A DNA stretch of 64,000 nt from Bradyrhizobium ottawaense (GTDB lineage: Bacteria; Pseudomonadota; Alphaproteobacteria; Rhizobiales; Xanthobacteraceae). Below the pieces are notes generated by a model. The model was not told where the DNA came from. It ran no database searches and worked only from the letters and a program-made list of their open reading frames with translations. The position numbers were made by a program, and so were the translations under genes. The stretch lies in NCBI RefSeq assembly GCF_900099825.1, contig NZ_LT629693.1:7389001-7453000 (forward strand), read 5' to 3'. Shown piece by piece: positions 26,562 to 34,810 of the stretch (within the stretch, counting starts at the first letter, position 1; the number at the start of each line of letters is the position of its first letter).

Positions 26562-27065
26562 CTAGCAATATCCGAACACGCCGCAGGCGTAAGGCAGCCG
26601 GGCCCAATACGGACCGTATTGCGGGCCGCCGTAATAGGCGCCGTCATAGCTGTAGGAATGCCCGGTGCCGTAGTAGCCGGGCAGGGTCGACGAGCCCGGC
26701 AGAACCGGCGTCCCGAAGACGCGCGGCGCATAGGGCACCACGCCGACCGGCGTGAACAGCACGTCGGGATCCTCTTCCTCGACGACCACCAGCTGGCGGC
26801 CGCGCCGCACATACTGGGGCGAGGCCACCGTGGTCCGGCGGGTGTAATGGGCGCGGGGAAGTCCCGGCGGCAAGTTGCTGGCGGCGCGAACGGCGGCGCG
26901 CTTGGTGGCGACGGGACCGTCAGGGTGCTTGGTGGCGACGGGCGAGTTGGCCGGCTTGGTCGCGACGGGCACGTCAGCCGGCTTGGTGGTGGCAGGCTCG
27001 TCGGCGGCAGCGGTTCCGACCGCGAACACCGCGACGAGAAGTGGCATTATCCAGCGCAGCATCAT
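26562..27065 (-). CDS. Secreted protein with Ala-Thr-Lys repeats, function unknown
   Basis: This 167-residue protein has a signal peptide (MLRWIMPLLVAVFAVGTAAA, cleavage before DEPA). Residues about 25-60 contain four imperfect repeats of roughly nine residues ending in ATK (KPADVPVATK, KPANSPVATK, KHPDGPVATK), likely an extended, cell-wall or glycan-facing spacer. The C-terminal half is rich in Tyr, Gly and Pro (GYYGTGHSYSYDGAYYGG) and ends in a Cys pair (ACGVFGYC). The ribosome-binding site GGGAGGTGA is strong; either of two adjacent ATG codons may start. It lies 30 bases upstream of nadQ on the same strand. No named family is recognised. Confidence 0.72.
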   Translation of the reverse strand: MMLRWIMPLLVAVFAVGTAAADEPATTKPADVPVATKPANSPVATKHPDGPVATKRAAVRAASNLPPGLPRAHYTRRTTVASPQYVRRGRQLVVVEEEDPDVLFTPVGVVPYAPRVFGTPVLPGSSTLPGYYGTGHSYSYDGAYYGGPQYGPYWARLPYACGVFGYC

Positions 27066-27180
27066 TCACCTCCCGAATCATACGGAGCTATTCCATGTCA
27101 CTGTATGCTGGAATGACCGTTAACGAGAGGCTTGTGGTGTCGGGCCAGATGGCCGCCTGGGTCGCTAATATTAATATTCG

Positions 27181-27269
27181 CTGTCATGGCCGGGCTTCCC
27201 GGCCATCCACGTCCCCCTTCAGCACGTTCCAAAGACGTGGATGCCCGGCACGAGGCCGGGCATGACGAC
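27181..27269. repeat. Palindromic repeat with CATGGCCGGG ends
   Basis: TGTCATGGCCGGGC at the left pairs with GCCGGGCATGACG at the right, and CCATCCACGTC pairs with GACGTGGATG inside, giving a cruciform-like element. It lies between metY and the secreted protein gene. The element at 8166 looks related at its ends. Confidence 0.72.
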
Positions 27270-27292
27270 ATTGGGGACGTGGGTCGTAACGT

Positions 27293-28573
27293 TTACGCCG
27301 TCAGCGCCTGCTCCAGATCCGCGATCAGATCTTCCTTGTCCTCGATGCCGATCGACAGGCGGACCACGTCGGGGGCGGCGCCCGACTTCACCTTGGCGGC
27401 ATCGTCGAGCTGGCTGTGCGTGGTGGAAGCCGGGTGGATCACCAGCGAACGGGTGTCGCCGACATTGGCCAGATGCGAGAACAGCTTCAGGTTCGACACC
27501 AGGTTGACGCCGGCGTCGTAGCCGCCCTTGAGGCTGAAGGTGAACACCGCGCCGGCACCCTTGGGCGCGTATTTGCGCGCGAGGTTGTTGTACTTGTCGG
27601 TGGCGAGGCCGGAGTAGTTGACCGCCGCCACCGCCGGGTGGCCGGTGAGAAACTCCGCGACCGCCCTGGCGTTCTCGCAATGCTTCTGCATCCGCAGCGG
27701 CAGCGTCTCGATGCCGGTCAGGATCATGAAGGCGTTGAACGGCGAAATCGCCGGTCCAAGGTCGCGCAGCCCGAGCACGCGGCAGGCGATGGCGAAGGCA
27801 AAATTGCCGAACGTCTCATGGATCTTGATGCCGTGATATTCCGGGCGCGGCTCGCTCAGCATCGGATATTTGTTGTCCTTCGACCAGTCGAAGGTGCCGG
27901 CATCGACGATGATGCCGCCGAGCGAGTTGCCGTGGCCGCCGAGAAACTTCGTCAGCGAATGCACGACGACGTCGGCGCCGTGATCGATCGGGCGGATCAG
28001 GTAGGGCGTCGCCAGCGTGTTGTCGACGATCAGCGGCACGCCGGCCTTGCGGGCGACTTCGGCGATCGCCTCGATATCGGTGATGCTGCCGGCCGGATTG
28101 GCGATCGACTCGATGAAGATCGCCTTGGTGTGCGGCGTGACCGCGCGCTCGAAGCTCGCGATGTCATCCGGATCGGCCCATGCCACGTTCCAGCCGAAAC
28201 TCTTGAACGCATGGGTGAACTGGTTGATCGAGCCGCCATAGAGCTTTCGCGCGGCGATGAACTCGTCGCCGGGCCGCAGCAATTGCTGCAGCACCACCAC
28301 CTGGGCGGCGTGTCCGGACGCCACCGCGAGCGCCGCAGTGCCGCCCTCCAGTGCCGCGACGCGCTCTTCCAGCACGGCGGTGGTCGGATTGCCGATCCGC
28401 GTATAGATGTTGCCGAACGCCTGCAACCCGAACAGCGACGCGGCATGGTCGGCGTCGTTGAATACGAACGACGTGGTCTGATAGATCGGCGTCACCCGCG
28501 CGCCGGTGGTGGGATCGGGCTGCGCGCCGGCATGCACGGCGAGGGTCGAAAATCCCGGGAGACGATCGGTCAT
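27293..28573 (-). CDS. metY: O-acetylhomoserine sulfhydrylase (aminocarboxypropyltransferase)
   Basis: This 426-residue PLP enzyme of the Cys/Met metabolism family makes homocysteine from O-acetylhomoserine and sulfide. It has the family opening FSTLAVHAGAQPDPTTGARVTPIYQTTSFVF, IGNPTTAVLEERVAALEGG and the AVASGHAAQ segment. The PLP lysine is in SLTKFLGGHG (Lys209), and the C-terminus has SLVIHPASTTHSQL. The length (420-430) distinguishes MetY from the shorter MetZ. It is on the same strand as, but separate from, the CoA-binding gene upstream. I looked for a SAM-II riboswitch in its 150-base leader and did not see the conserved pseudoknot bases. Confidence 0.92.
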   Translation of the reverse strand: MTDRLPGFSTLAVHAGAQPDPTTGARVTPIYQTTSFVFNDADHAASLFGLQAFGNIYTRIGNPTTAVLEERVAALEGGTAALAVASGHAAQVVVLQQLLRPGDEFIAARKLYGGSINQFTHAFKSFGWNVAWADPDDIASFERAVTPHTKAIFIESIANPAGSITDIEAIAEVARKAGVPLIVDNTLATPYLIRPIDHGADVVVHSLTKFLGGHGNSLGGIIVDAGTFDWSKDNKYPMLSEPRPEYHGIKIHETFGNFAFAIACRVLGLRDLGPAISPFNAFMILTGIETLPLRMQKHCENARAVAEFLTGHPAVAAVNYSGLATDKYNNLARKYAPKGAGAVFTFSLKGGYDAGVNLVSNLKLFSHLANVGDTRSLVIHPASTTHSQLDDAAKVKSGAAPDVVRLSIGIEDKEDLIADLEQALTA

Positions 28574-28723
28574 TCTTGGTATCCTGTTTTGGCCAGTTCG
28601 AAAACGCGCGGCATGCTGATCGCAGCCGGGTCCGCCGTCAAGGCGAGGCGTTCACATATCGCCGATTAGAAACGGGCCTGCTTCGTCATGGCGCGTTCTC
28701 GAAACGATTATGTCGCCTTCGCG

Positions 28724-29308
28724 TCAGGTCAGGTCGTTCCTGTTCTTCGCGGCGCGGTCGGAGGCCGCGGTCGCGCCGCCACCGACGCTCGTCCGGTTCA
28801 GCGACAGCCGCATGCCCTGCGTCGGGACCGGCGCGCGCTTCGAGCTCAGCGTGCGCGAATTGACGCCCATCCACGAGATCTCCGACGACAGCCTGCCGTA
28901 TTCGATCTTCGGGCAGCGGTTCATCACGACCTTGAGGCCGGCGGCTTCGGCTTTCGCCGCCGCCGCATCGTCGCGCGCGCCGAGTTGCATCCAGATCACC
29001 TTCGGCAACGGCGACAGTTTCAGCGCTTCCTCGACCACCGGCATGATGTGGCTGGAGTTGCGGAAGATGTCGATCATGTCGATGGGGCGGCCGATATCGG
29101 CCAACGAAGCGACGAAGGGCTTGTCGAGCAGGCTCTTGCCGACATGGCCGGGATTGACGGGGATCATGTCGTAGCCGCGCTGCGCCAGATACTTGAAGGC
29201 GAAATAGCTCGGCCGCACATTGACCGGCGACGCGCCGACCATCGCGATCGACTTCACGCCGTTGAGGATGCCGCGAATGTAATTGTCGTCATAGGCGTCG
29301 TGGTTCAT
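28724..29308 (-). CDS. CoA-binding domain protein (YccU-like)
   Basis: This 194-residue protein has a single CoA-binding Rossmann domain: SIAMVGASPVNVRPSYFAFKYLAQRGYDMIPVNPG (about residues 20-54), then IDMIDIFRNSSHIMPVVEEAL, PKVIWMQLGARDD and the VVMNRCPKIEYGRL end motif with its conserved cysteine. The last 50 residues are an unstructured Ser/Arg-rich tail beyond the usual domain. Such proteins bind CoA but their role is not established. It lies between metY and an enoyl-CoA hydratase gene on the same strand, with a folded repeat on its 5' side. Confidence 0.82.
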   Translation of the reverse strand: MNHDAYDDNYIRGILNGVKSIAMVGASPVNVRPSYFAFKYLAQRGYDMIPVNPGHVGKSLLDKPFVASLADIGRPIDMIDIFRNSSHIMPVVEEALKLSPLPKVIWMQLGARDDAAAAKAEAAGLKVVMNRCPKIEYGRLSSEISWMGVNSRTLSSKRAPVPTQGMRLSLNRTSVGGGATAASDRAAKNRNDLT

Positions 29309-29320
29309 TTCGTTCTTTCA

Positions 29321-29403
29321 CCGTCATTCCGGGGCGATGCGAAGCATCGAACCCGGAATCTCGAGATTCCGGGTCTGGTCCTTCGGACCATCCCGGAATG
29401 ACG
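29321..29403. repeat. Cloverleaf-like palindromic repeat
   Basis: The outer arms GTCATTCCGGGG and CCCGGAATGAC pair. Inside are three consecutive perfect hairpins: CGATGCGAAGCATCG, CCCGGAATC/GATTCCGGG, and TGGTCC-TTC-GGACCA. It lies between the crotonase and CoA-binding genes and could be an mRNA-stability or transcript-end element. Confidence 0.8.
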
Positions 29404-29420
29404 ACGCTGAGGTAGCGTCG

Positions 29421-30245
29421 TCACTTATCCTGCCATTTCGGCTCGCGCTTCTCGATGAAGGCGCCGATGCCTTCCTCGGCGTCGCGCGCCATCATGTTTT
29501 CCGTCATCACCTCTGCCGCATAGCGATAGGCGTTGGCAAGGCTCATTTCGGCCTGGCGGTAGAACGCCTCCTTGCCGAGCTTGACGGTGTAGGCGGATTT
29601 CAGCGCGACTTGTTGCGCCAGCGCGATCGCGGCATCGCGCTCGGTGCCGGCTTTGACAACGCGATTGACGAGGCCGATGTCTTTTGCGGTTGCCGCCGAA
29701 ACCGGCTCGCCGGTCAGCAGCATCTCCATCGCCTGCTTGCGCGGAATGTTGCGCGACAGCGCCACCATCGGCGTCGAACAGAACAGGCCGATGTCGACGC
29801 CGGGTGTGGCGAAGCCTGCCGTCTCAGAAGCAATAGCCAGATCGCAGCTTGCCACCAACTGGCAGCCGGCCGCCGTCGCAATGCCCTGGACCGCGGCGAC
29901 CACGGGCTTTGGCAGATGCACGACCGCCTGCATCATCGCGCTGCAGGCGTTCATGATCTCGGCGAAGTAGGCCCGGCCACGGTCGGCATCGCTGCGGCGC
30001 GCGGTCAATTCCTTCATGTCGTGGCCGGCGGAAAACGCAGGCCCATTGGCCGCGATGACGACCGCGCGCACGCTGGTGTCGTCGTGAATATCCCTGAGCG
30101 CGCCATGCAGCGCCGCGATCAGGCCTTCCGACAGGCTGTTGCGCGCCGCTGGCCGATTGAGAGTCAGCACCGCGATGCTGCCGACCTTCTCACGCAGGAG
30201 GATCGGCGGTTGCGGCGCGACTGCGCGGGCGGGCTGGGCGGTCAT
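29421..30245 (-). CDS. Enoyl-CoA hydratase/isomerase (crotonase) family protein
   Basis: This 274-residue crotonase has the oxyanion-hole segments (FSAGHDMKELTA and the GIATAAGCQLVASCDLAIASE stretch) and the typical C-terminal helix with AKDIGLVNRVV. The usual catalytic glutamates of true enoyl-CoA hydratase are not evident; where they are expected the sequence reads FATPGVDIGLFCSTP, as in ECHDC3-like crotonases. The reaction is therefore uncertain. I place the start at ATG 30245 rather than the in-frame TTG at 30269, because the fold begins soon after it. It lies in a same-strand row with the CoA-binding gene and metY, but with repeats between. Confidence 0.82.
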   Translation of the reverse strand: MTAQPARAVAPQPPILLREKVGSIAVLTLNRPAARNSLSEGLIAALHGALRDIHDDTSVRAVVIAANGPAFSAGHDMKELTARRSDADRGRAYFAEIMNACSAMMQAVVHLPKPVVAAVQGIATAAGCQLVASCDLAIASETAGFATPGVDIGLFCSTPMVALSRNIPRKQAMEMLLTGEPVSAATAKDIGLVNRVVKAGTERDAAIALAQQVALKSAYTVKLGKEAFYRQAEMSLANAYRYAAEVMTENMMARDAEEGIGAFIEKREPKWQDK

Positions 30246-30327
30246 CTCGGAGTTTCCAAAGGTTTTCAATTGGGCTTTTGTGACAACCTAATGTAACAGG
30301 CGATCTGAAGCGAGGGCAGGGGACGGC

Positions 30328-30756
30328 ATGGCGGCAGCTAAAATGAGCGTGGCTGAACTGGAGAAGTTCCTCCGCGAGGAATTCCCCCAGGCCTTCAGCG
30401 ACGGCGATATCACCATCGAGAGCGCCGACGGCGAGACCTGCCTGCTGCGCCGGCGCTTCAATGACCGCATGCTGCGGCCGGGCGGCACGGTATCGGGGCC
30501 GACGCTGATGGCGATGGCCGATTTTGCGATGTATGTGGTGCTGTTGTCGGCGATAGGCCCGGTCGGCCTCGCGGTGACGACCAATCTCAACATCAATTTC
30601 CTGCGCAAGGGCCAGCCCGGCCAGGACGTGCTGGCGGCGGCGAAGCTGTTGAAACTGGGCAAGCGGCTCGCGGTCGGTGAGGTCAATCTGCTGTCGGGGT
30701 CATCGCCCGATCCGATCGCGCACGTAACGGCGACCTATTCCATTCCAACTACATAG
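30328..30756 (+). CDS. PaaI-type hotdog-fold thioesterase
   Basis: This 142-residue protein has the single hotdog domain of PaaI-like acyl-CoA thioesterases. The central helix and active-site region read RPGGTVSGPTLMAMADFAMYVVLLSAIG, followed by VTTNLNINFLRKGQPGQDVLAAAKLLKLGKRLAVGEV. Such proteins hydrolyse acyl- or aryl-CoA and act as dimers or tetramers in the cytoplasm. The acyl substrate is unknown. It diverges from the crotonase gene and is followed by the ribosomal protein operon, which has its own promoter. Confidence 0.85.
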   Translation: MAAAKMSVAELEKFLREEFPQAFSDGDITIESADGETCLLRRRFNDRMLRPGGTVSGPTLMAMADFAMYVVLLSAIGPVGLAVTTNLNINFLRKGQPGQDVLAAAKLLKLGKRLAVGEVNLLSGSSPDPIAHVTATYSIPTT

Positions 30757-30828
30757 GCTTTTGTACGGTAATATAACACCATATTTATAAGCCGCTGTTT
30801 TTGCTGGTCTAATTTGTACGTTTCGACA

Positions 30829-30857
30829 TTGACGCGCGCTGCCTGGTTCTCTAGAAA
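30829..30857 (+). promoter_or_regulatory. Sigma-70-like promoter of rplM-rpsI
   Basis: TTGACG at 30829-30834 and TAGAAA at 30852-30857 are separated by 17 bases, in the 155-base gap before rplM. The -10 element is weak by E. coli standards, but this arrangement is common for alphaproteobacterial housekeeping promoters. Confidence 0.5.
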
Positions 30858-30911
30858 TCCGCGCAGTTCGGCGCGCTTGGCGCCGATTTCCATTTTTACG
30901 GATTCCCTCAC

Positions 30912-31376
30912 ATGAAAACCTTTTCGGCAAAGCCGGCCGAGGTGACGAAGAAGTGGGTGCTGATCGACGCCAAGGGTTTGGTCGTCGGTCGTCTCGCCAC
31001 GCTCGTCGCGATGCGCCTGCGCGGTAAACATCTCCCGACCTACACGCCCCACGTCGATTGCGGCGACCACGTCGTCATCATCAACGCGGCGCATGTCGTG
31101 CTGACCGGTCGCAAGCGCGACAACAAGGTCTACTACAAGCACACCGGTTTCATCGGTGGCATCAAGGAACGCACCGCGAAGTCGATCCTCGAGGGTCGTT
31201 TCCCCGAGCGCGTGGTCGAGAAAGCCATCGAGCGCATGATCCCGCGCGGTCCGCTCGGCCGCGTGCAGATGGGCAATCTGCGCGTTTACCCCGGCGCCGA
31301 ACATCCGCATGAAGCCCAGCAGCCCGAGACGGTTGATATCGCTTCGATGAATCGCAAGAACATGAGGGCCGCATAA
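30912..31376 (+). CDS. rplM: 50S ribosomal protein L13
   Basis: L13 (154 residues) is an early-assembly protein of the large ribosomal subunit. The sequence is typical: [64 protein letters not shown], the conserved [10 protein letters not shown], and [16 protein letters not shown] near the end. It is followed by rpsI after a single base, the usual bacterial pair. The ribosome-binding site before ATG 30912 is weak. Confidence 0.97.
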   Translation: MKTFSAKPAEVTKKWVLIDAKGLVVGRLATLVAMRLRGKHLPTYTPHVDCGDHVVIINAAHVVLTGRKRDNKVYYKHTGFIGGIKERTAKSILEGRFPERVVEKAIERMIPRGPLGRVQMGNLRVYPGAEHPHEAQQPETVDIASMNRKNMRAA

Positions 31377-31377
31377 G

Positions 31378-31854
31378 ATGTCCGATACCATGCAGTCTCT
31401 CGAACAGCTCGGTTCGCTGAAGGTCGCCGCACCCGACGCGCCGAAGTACATCAAGAAGGTCGACAAGTACGGCCGCGCCTATGCCACCGGCAAGCGCAAG
31501 GACGCGGTCGCCCGCGTCTGGATCAAGCCGGGCGCCGGCAAGATCGTGGTCAACACCCGTGAAGTCGAAGTCTATTTCGCCCGTCCGGTGCTGCGGATGC
31601 TGATCCAGCAGCCGCTGGTCGCAGCGGCCCGCGCCGGCCAGTACGACGTCATCTGCACGGTCGCCGGCGGCGGTCTGTCGGGCCAGGCGGGTGCCGTGCG
31701 TCACGGCATCTCCAAGGCTCTGACGAACTTCGAGCCCGATCTGCGCGGCGTGTTGAAGAAGGGCGGCTTCCTGACCCGCGACTCCCGTACCGTCGAGCGC
31801 AAGAAGTACGGCCGCGCCAAAGCGCGCAAGTCGTTCCAGTTCTCGAAGCGCTAA
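31378..31854 (+). CDS. rpsI: 30S ribosomal protein S9
   Basis: S9 (158 residues) contacts the anticodon of P-site tRNA through its C-terminal tail. The core [22 protein letters not shown] and [19 protein letters not shown] motifs and the C-terminal [16 protein letters not shown] are typical, and it ends in the conserved SKR. The extra 35-residue N-terminus ([13 protein letters not shown]...) is normal for alphaproteobacteria. It starts one base after the rplM stop and ends before a strong terminator. Confidence 0.97.
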   Translation: MSDTMQSLEQLGSLKVAAPDAPKYIKKVDKYGRAYATGKRKDAVARVWIKPGAGKIVVNTREVEVYFARPVLRMLIQQPLVAAARAGQYDVICTVAGGGLSGQAGAVRHGISKALTNFEPDLRGVLKKGGFLTRDSRTVERKKYGRAKARKSFQFSKR

Positions 31855-31901
31855 TCGCGTCGCTAAAATTTGCAGCGAATACTGCATTCATGAAACGAAG
31901 A

Positions 31902-31927
31902 AAAGGGCGCCGTTCGGCGCCCTTTTT
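31902..31927 (+). terminator. Rho-independent terminator of rplM-rpsI
   Basis: A hairpin AAAGGGCGCC-GTTC-GGCGCCCTTT followed by a T-run lies about 50 bases after the rpsI stop. Confidence 0.9.
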
Positions 31928-32089
31928 GCTTTCGATTTACTTATCAATTACCGCGGTTTTTCGTGAAAACTTGGTCACCCGCGCAAACCGGATTCGAACC
32001 CGGCACGCCGTAGGGTGCGCGAGACGATGGCGCAAAACCGCATTTTTTCGTGCGCCGGACAAGTTGCATCACAAGCGTTCGGAGTGCCC

Positions 32090-33307
32090 ATGTCGCTCGA
32101 TACCTCCACGCTCTATCTCGTCGCCACGATGATCGCGGCCATGCTGGGTGGCATGTTGCTGATTTTCGGCAAGCAGGAGAATATTTCGGCGCTGGAATGG
32201 TGGGGCGCCGCCTATCTGCTCGGGGCTGCGTCGGTTGGTTTATGTACGATCGCCGGCGATTCGCTCGGTGTGACACTTTCGCTGGCGCTCAATGCCGTCG
32301 GGTTCATCGCCTGCGGCATGGTCTGGAACGCTTCGCGGCTGTTCCATGGCCGCAAACCCAATCTTCCGGGAATGGTTTTCGGCGCGATCGCCTGGATCCC
32401 CATCGCCCTGGCGTTTCCGCCCGGGGCCCTCGCCATCCGCATCACCATCGGTGCCGGCATCGTCGCGTTTTATGCGGCGCTGACCGCGGGCGAATTGTGG
32501 ACTGAGCGCCGCAAGCCGTTGCAGAAGCGCTGGGTGGCGATCCTGGTGCCGGTGATGCACGGTTTCGTGCTGATGCTGCCGATTCTGCTGGGCCACCTGA
32601 TGCGGCCGTATAACGCGAAGCTGTCCGGGAACATCTGGATCACCGGTTTTGCGATCGAGCTCGTGCTCTATGCGGTCGGCACCGTCTTCATCATCTTCAT
32701 GCTGGTCTCCGAACGCGCGGTGACCCTGCACAAGACCGCGGCTTCGATGGACCCGCTGACCCGCTTGTTGAACCGGCGTGGATTCGTCGAGGCGACGTCG
32801 CGTGTGATCGAACGCGAGGCCCGTGCCGGCCGGCCCGTGGCCGTGCTGATCTTCGACATAGACCATTTCAAGTCGATCAACGATCGCTTCGGGCATCCTG
32901 CGGGCGACGAGGTCTTGATATTGTTCGCGACCGTCGTGGTCAGCACGCTTCGGATCAGCGACCTGTCGGGGCGAATCGGCGGCGAGGAGTTCGCGGCTTT
33001 GTTGCCCTGCTCGCTGGAGGAGGCCGTGGTCGTGGCCGAGCGCGTGCGCTCGGCGTTTGCGGCTTCGGGAATCGTGATCGAGAGCGGTCCGGTCGATACT
33101 ACCGTCAGCGTCGGTGTGGCCGGCGGACCGGCGGGCACCGAACTTGAAGTGCTGCTGGCGTCGGCTGACACCGCGCTCTATCAGGCCAAGCGCAGCGGCC
33201 GCAATCGCGTCGAGGCCGCGGAGGAATTGCCGCTGTCGCTGGAGAGCTGGCGGCGCAAGACCGCCGGGCTTTCGGCACCGGTACGGCAGGCGCCGGCAAC
33301 CACCTGA
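32090..33307 (+). CDS. Membrane-bound diguanylate cyclase (GGDEF)
   Basis: This 405-residue protein has about six N-terminal membrane helices (residues 8-220) and one C-terminal GGDEF domain, which makes cyclic di-GMP from two GTP. The signature is intact as GGEEF (residues 297-301), the FDIDHFKSINDRFGH motif is present, and the inhibitory RxxD site is present as RISD (288-291), five residues before the signature. It is therefore expected to be active and feedback-inhibited. The membrane part may sense an envelope signal. ATG 32090 follows GGAG. It is monocistronic, possibly read with the small membrane gene at 33357. Confidence 0.9.
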   Translation: MSLDTSTLYLVATMIAAMLGGMLLIFGKQENISALEWWGAAYLLGAASVGLCTIAGDSLGVTLSLALNAVGFIACGMVWNASRLFHGRKPNLPGMVFGAIAWIPIALAFPPGALAIRITIGAGIVAFYAALTAGELWTERRKPLQKRWVAILVPVMHGFVLMLPILLGHLMRPYNAKLSGNIWITGFAIELVLYAVGTVFIIFMLVSERAVTLHKTAASMDPLTRLLNRRGFVEATSRVIEREARAGRPVAVLIFDIDHFKSINDRFGHPAGDEVLILFATVVVSTLRISDLSGRIGGEEFAALLPCSLEEAVVVAERVRSAFAASGIVIESGPVDTTVSVGVAGGPAGTELEVLLASADTALYQAKRSGRNRVEAAEELPLSLESWRRKTAGLSAPVRQAPATT

Positions 33308-33356
33308 TGGAACCGCGGTAACCCCGCGTTTACCATTCCGTCCTTATTATTCCGAT

Positions 33357-33593
33357 ATGGACTCACGACGCACACGAAACCCGCAGGCTGCCCTGATGTC
33401 GCTCGAAGCGGCGGCGGTGATTGCCCGGGGCGGATTCGCTTGCATGTTCTCGACCTCGGAAGAATACGAGATGGCGCTGATCACCGAGCGCCGTGCGCAG
33501 GGGCGTTACGATCAGCGCAGAACGCGCTGGCCTGCCATCATGTTCGCCGGCTGTGCGATGATGGTCGTGGGTACGGTGCTGCTGTTTCGCTAG
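33357..33593 (+). CDS. Small membrane-anchored protein, function unknown
   Basis: This 78-residue protein has a soluble N-terminal part (MDSRRTRNPQAALMSLEAAAVIARGG...) with charged helices and one C-terminal hydrophobic helix (WPAIMFAGCAMMVVGTVLLF), so it is probably tail-anchored in the inner membrane. No ribosome-binding site is seen before ATG 33357; an internal ATG at 33396 is another option. It follows the cyclase gene by 49 bases. No family is recognised. Confidence 0.5.
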   Translation: MDSRRTRNPQAALMSLEAAAVIARGGFACMFSTSEEYEMALITERRAQGRYDQRRTRWPAIMFAGCAMMVVGTVLLFR

Positions 33594-33647
33594 CACGTAC
33601 GGGCGTGCCGAACGCACCTTTTCCATCTTCATCGGGGTGACGCGACA

Positions 33648-34211
33648 TCAGGGCTTCAAGCCCTGATCCATCCATTGCTTGAAAAGCGCTATTCGTTCCG
33701 GCGGCCATGCGGTGTCCGGGGGTATTCGATGGGCCGACACGGCGTCGAACAGGCTCTGGGCGTTGGCGGGTGTGCACATCCACGCCACGTCATCGAGGTG
33801 CTTGCCTCGGAGGCCCATGCACGTGACGTCCATATCGCGGAACAGCGGCCGAATGTCATGGCTGTACGTCAAAGTCGCCGGTGCGTCGCCTTCGGCTGGC
33901 GGGAAGGTGCCGTGAAACTGGTCGAACCCGAAATTCGGCGGCGACGAAGTGATGTTGGCGATGATCGTGTTGCGGCGGGAGTTCTCGATATGCACCTCGG
34001 TCGCGTTGTCGCTCTCCACCCAGGTCACCAAATAGACGTCGGGCGCGATGTTCTCCGTTTTGATGACGACGGTTTCGGTCTCGCCTGCCGAGCCGTCAGA
34101 ATTCAAGACGACGTAGGTCAGTGATGTGTCCGAGGTAAGGGCCGGGGTGACCTTGAACGCCCGGAAGTCGACCAAGTACCTGTGTCCGGTTCCGGGAAAC
34201 GCATTGGGCAT
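33648..34211 (-). CDS. MoaF-like domain fused to a C-terminal DIRPLFR domain
   Basis: This 187-residue protein appears to have two parts. The first 105 residues resemble a MoaF/lipocalin-like beta-barrel (GTGHRYLVDFRAFKVTPAL, VYLVTWVESDNATEVHIENSRRNTIIANI). The last 75 have a pattern found at the ends of various bacterial proteins: SHDIRPLFRDMDVTCM, LDDVAWM, PANAQSLFDAVSAHRIPPDTAWPPERIALFKQWMDQGL. The function of the second part is unknown to me; it recalls heme-less cytochrome-like folds but lacks a CxxCH motif. The 290 bases upstream are AT-rich compared with the neighbours, and the gene stands alone, so recent acquisition is possible. Confidence 0.6.
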   Translation of the reverse strand: MPNAFPGTGHRYLVDFRAFKVTPALTSDTSLTYVVLNSDGSAGETETVVIKTENIAPDVYLVTWVESDNATEVHIENSRRNTIIANITSSPPNFGFDQFHGTFPPAEGDAPATLTYSHDIRPLFRDMDVTCMGLRGKHLDDVAWMCTPANAQSLFDAVSAHRIPPDTAWPPERIALFKQWMDQGLKP

Positions 34212-34501
34212 TTTGCAACTCCCAATCAGGACGCCACTCGGTCAAGCCGACCATCGAGGCGCACCAGCGGTGCGCGCGTCGAAATCGCAAGACACTGGCG
34301 TGATGCTCAGGGGGGATCGGACCATATTTGAAATTTAAGGTTGCTAAGGAGTATAGCTATCACCGCAGAGCGTCAATATCATTCGTCGAACCTCCCAAGG
34401 TGATGCCGTTCACGAGGCCATGGCCGCGTGGTTTCGCCGCGCTTTTTCTTTTTGGCCGGCCGGGTTAGACACGCCCATTGTCAAAACAAGGCGTAACCCA
34501 G

Positions 34502-34804
34502 ATGATCCTCGAAATCGCACAAATCGACGTCAAGCCCGGCACCGAAAAGGACTTCGAAGCCGCCGTCGCCAAGGCGCGCCCGCTGTTCCTGCGCGCCAAG
34601 GGCGGCAAGGGGTTTGAACTGCACAAGTCGATCGAGAAACCGTCGCGCTACCGGCTGATGGCGAAGTGGGAAACGCTGGAAAACCACACGGTGGACTTTC
34701 GCGGTTCGGAAGATTTCACCGCCTGGCGTGGCCTGGTCGGGCAGTATTTCGCCGCGCCGCCCGAAGTCGAACACACCGAAATCGCGCTGACCAGCGCCGG
34801 CTAA
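34502..34804 (+). CDS. Antibiotic biosynthesis monooxygenase (ABM) domain protein
   Basis: This 100-residue ferredoxin-fold protein matches the ABM family: ILEIAQIDVKPGTEKDFEAAVAKARPLFLRAKGGKGFELHKSIEKPSRYRLMAKWETLENHTVDFRGSEDFTAWRGLVGQYF. Members include quinone-forming monooxygenases and heme-degrading enzymes, but most are uncharacterised dimeric proteins. The tryptophan-glutamate stretch KWETLENH is typical. The ATG at 34502 gives the standard start. It is convergent with the AI-2E transporter gene six bases away. Confidence 0.78.
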   Translation: MILEIAQIDVKPGTEKDFEAAVAKARPLFLRAKGGKGFELHKSIEKPSRYRLMAKWETLENHTVDFRGSEDFTAWRGLVGQYFAAPPEVEHTEIALTSAG

Positions 34805-34810
34805 GGTCAG

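Noticed and set aside
28574..28720. SAM-II riboswitch before metY
   Set aside because: The conserved pseudoknot and the GCTAAA-type segment are not visible in the leader, so no riboswitch is called.
31975..32030. tRNA-like fragment on the minus strand (CCGGGTTCGAATCC)
   Set aside because: The T-loop-like stretch has a mismatched stem, no acceptor pairing and no anticodon arm, so it is not a tRNA and too weak to call an attachment-site remnant.
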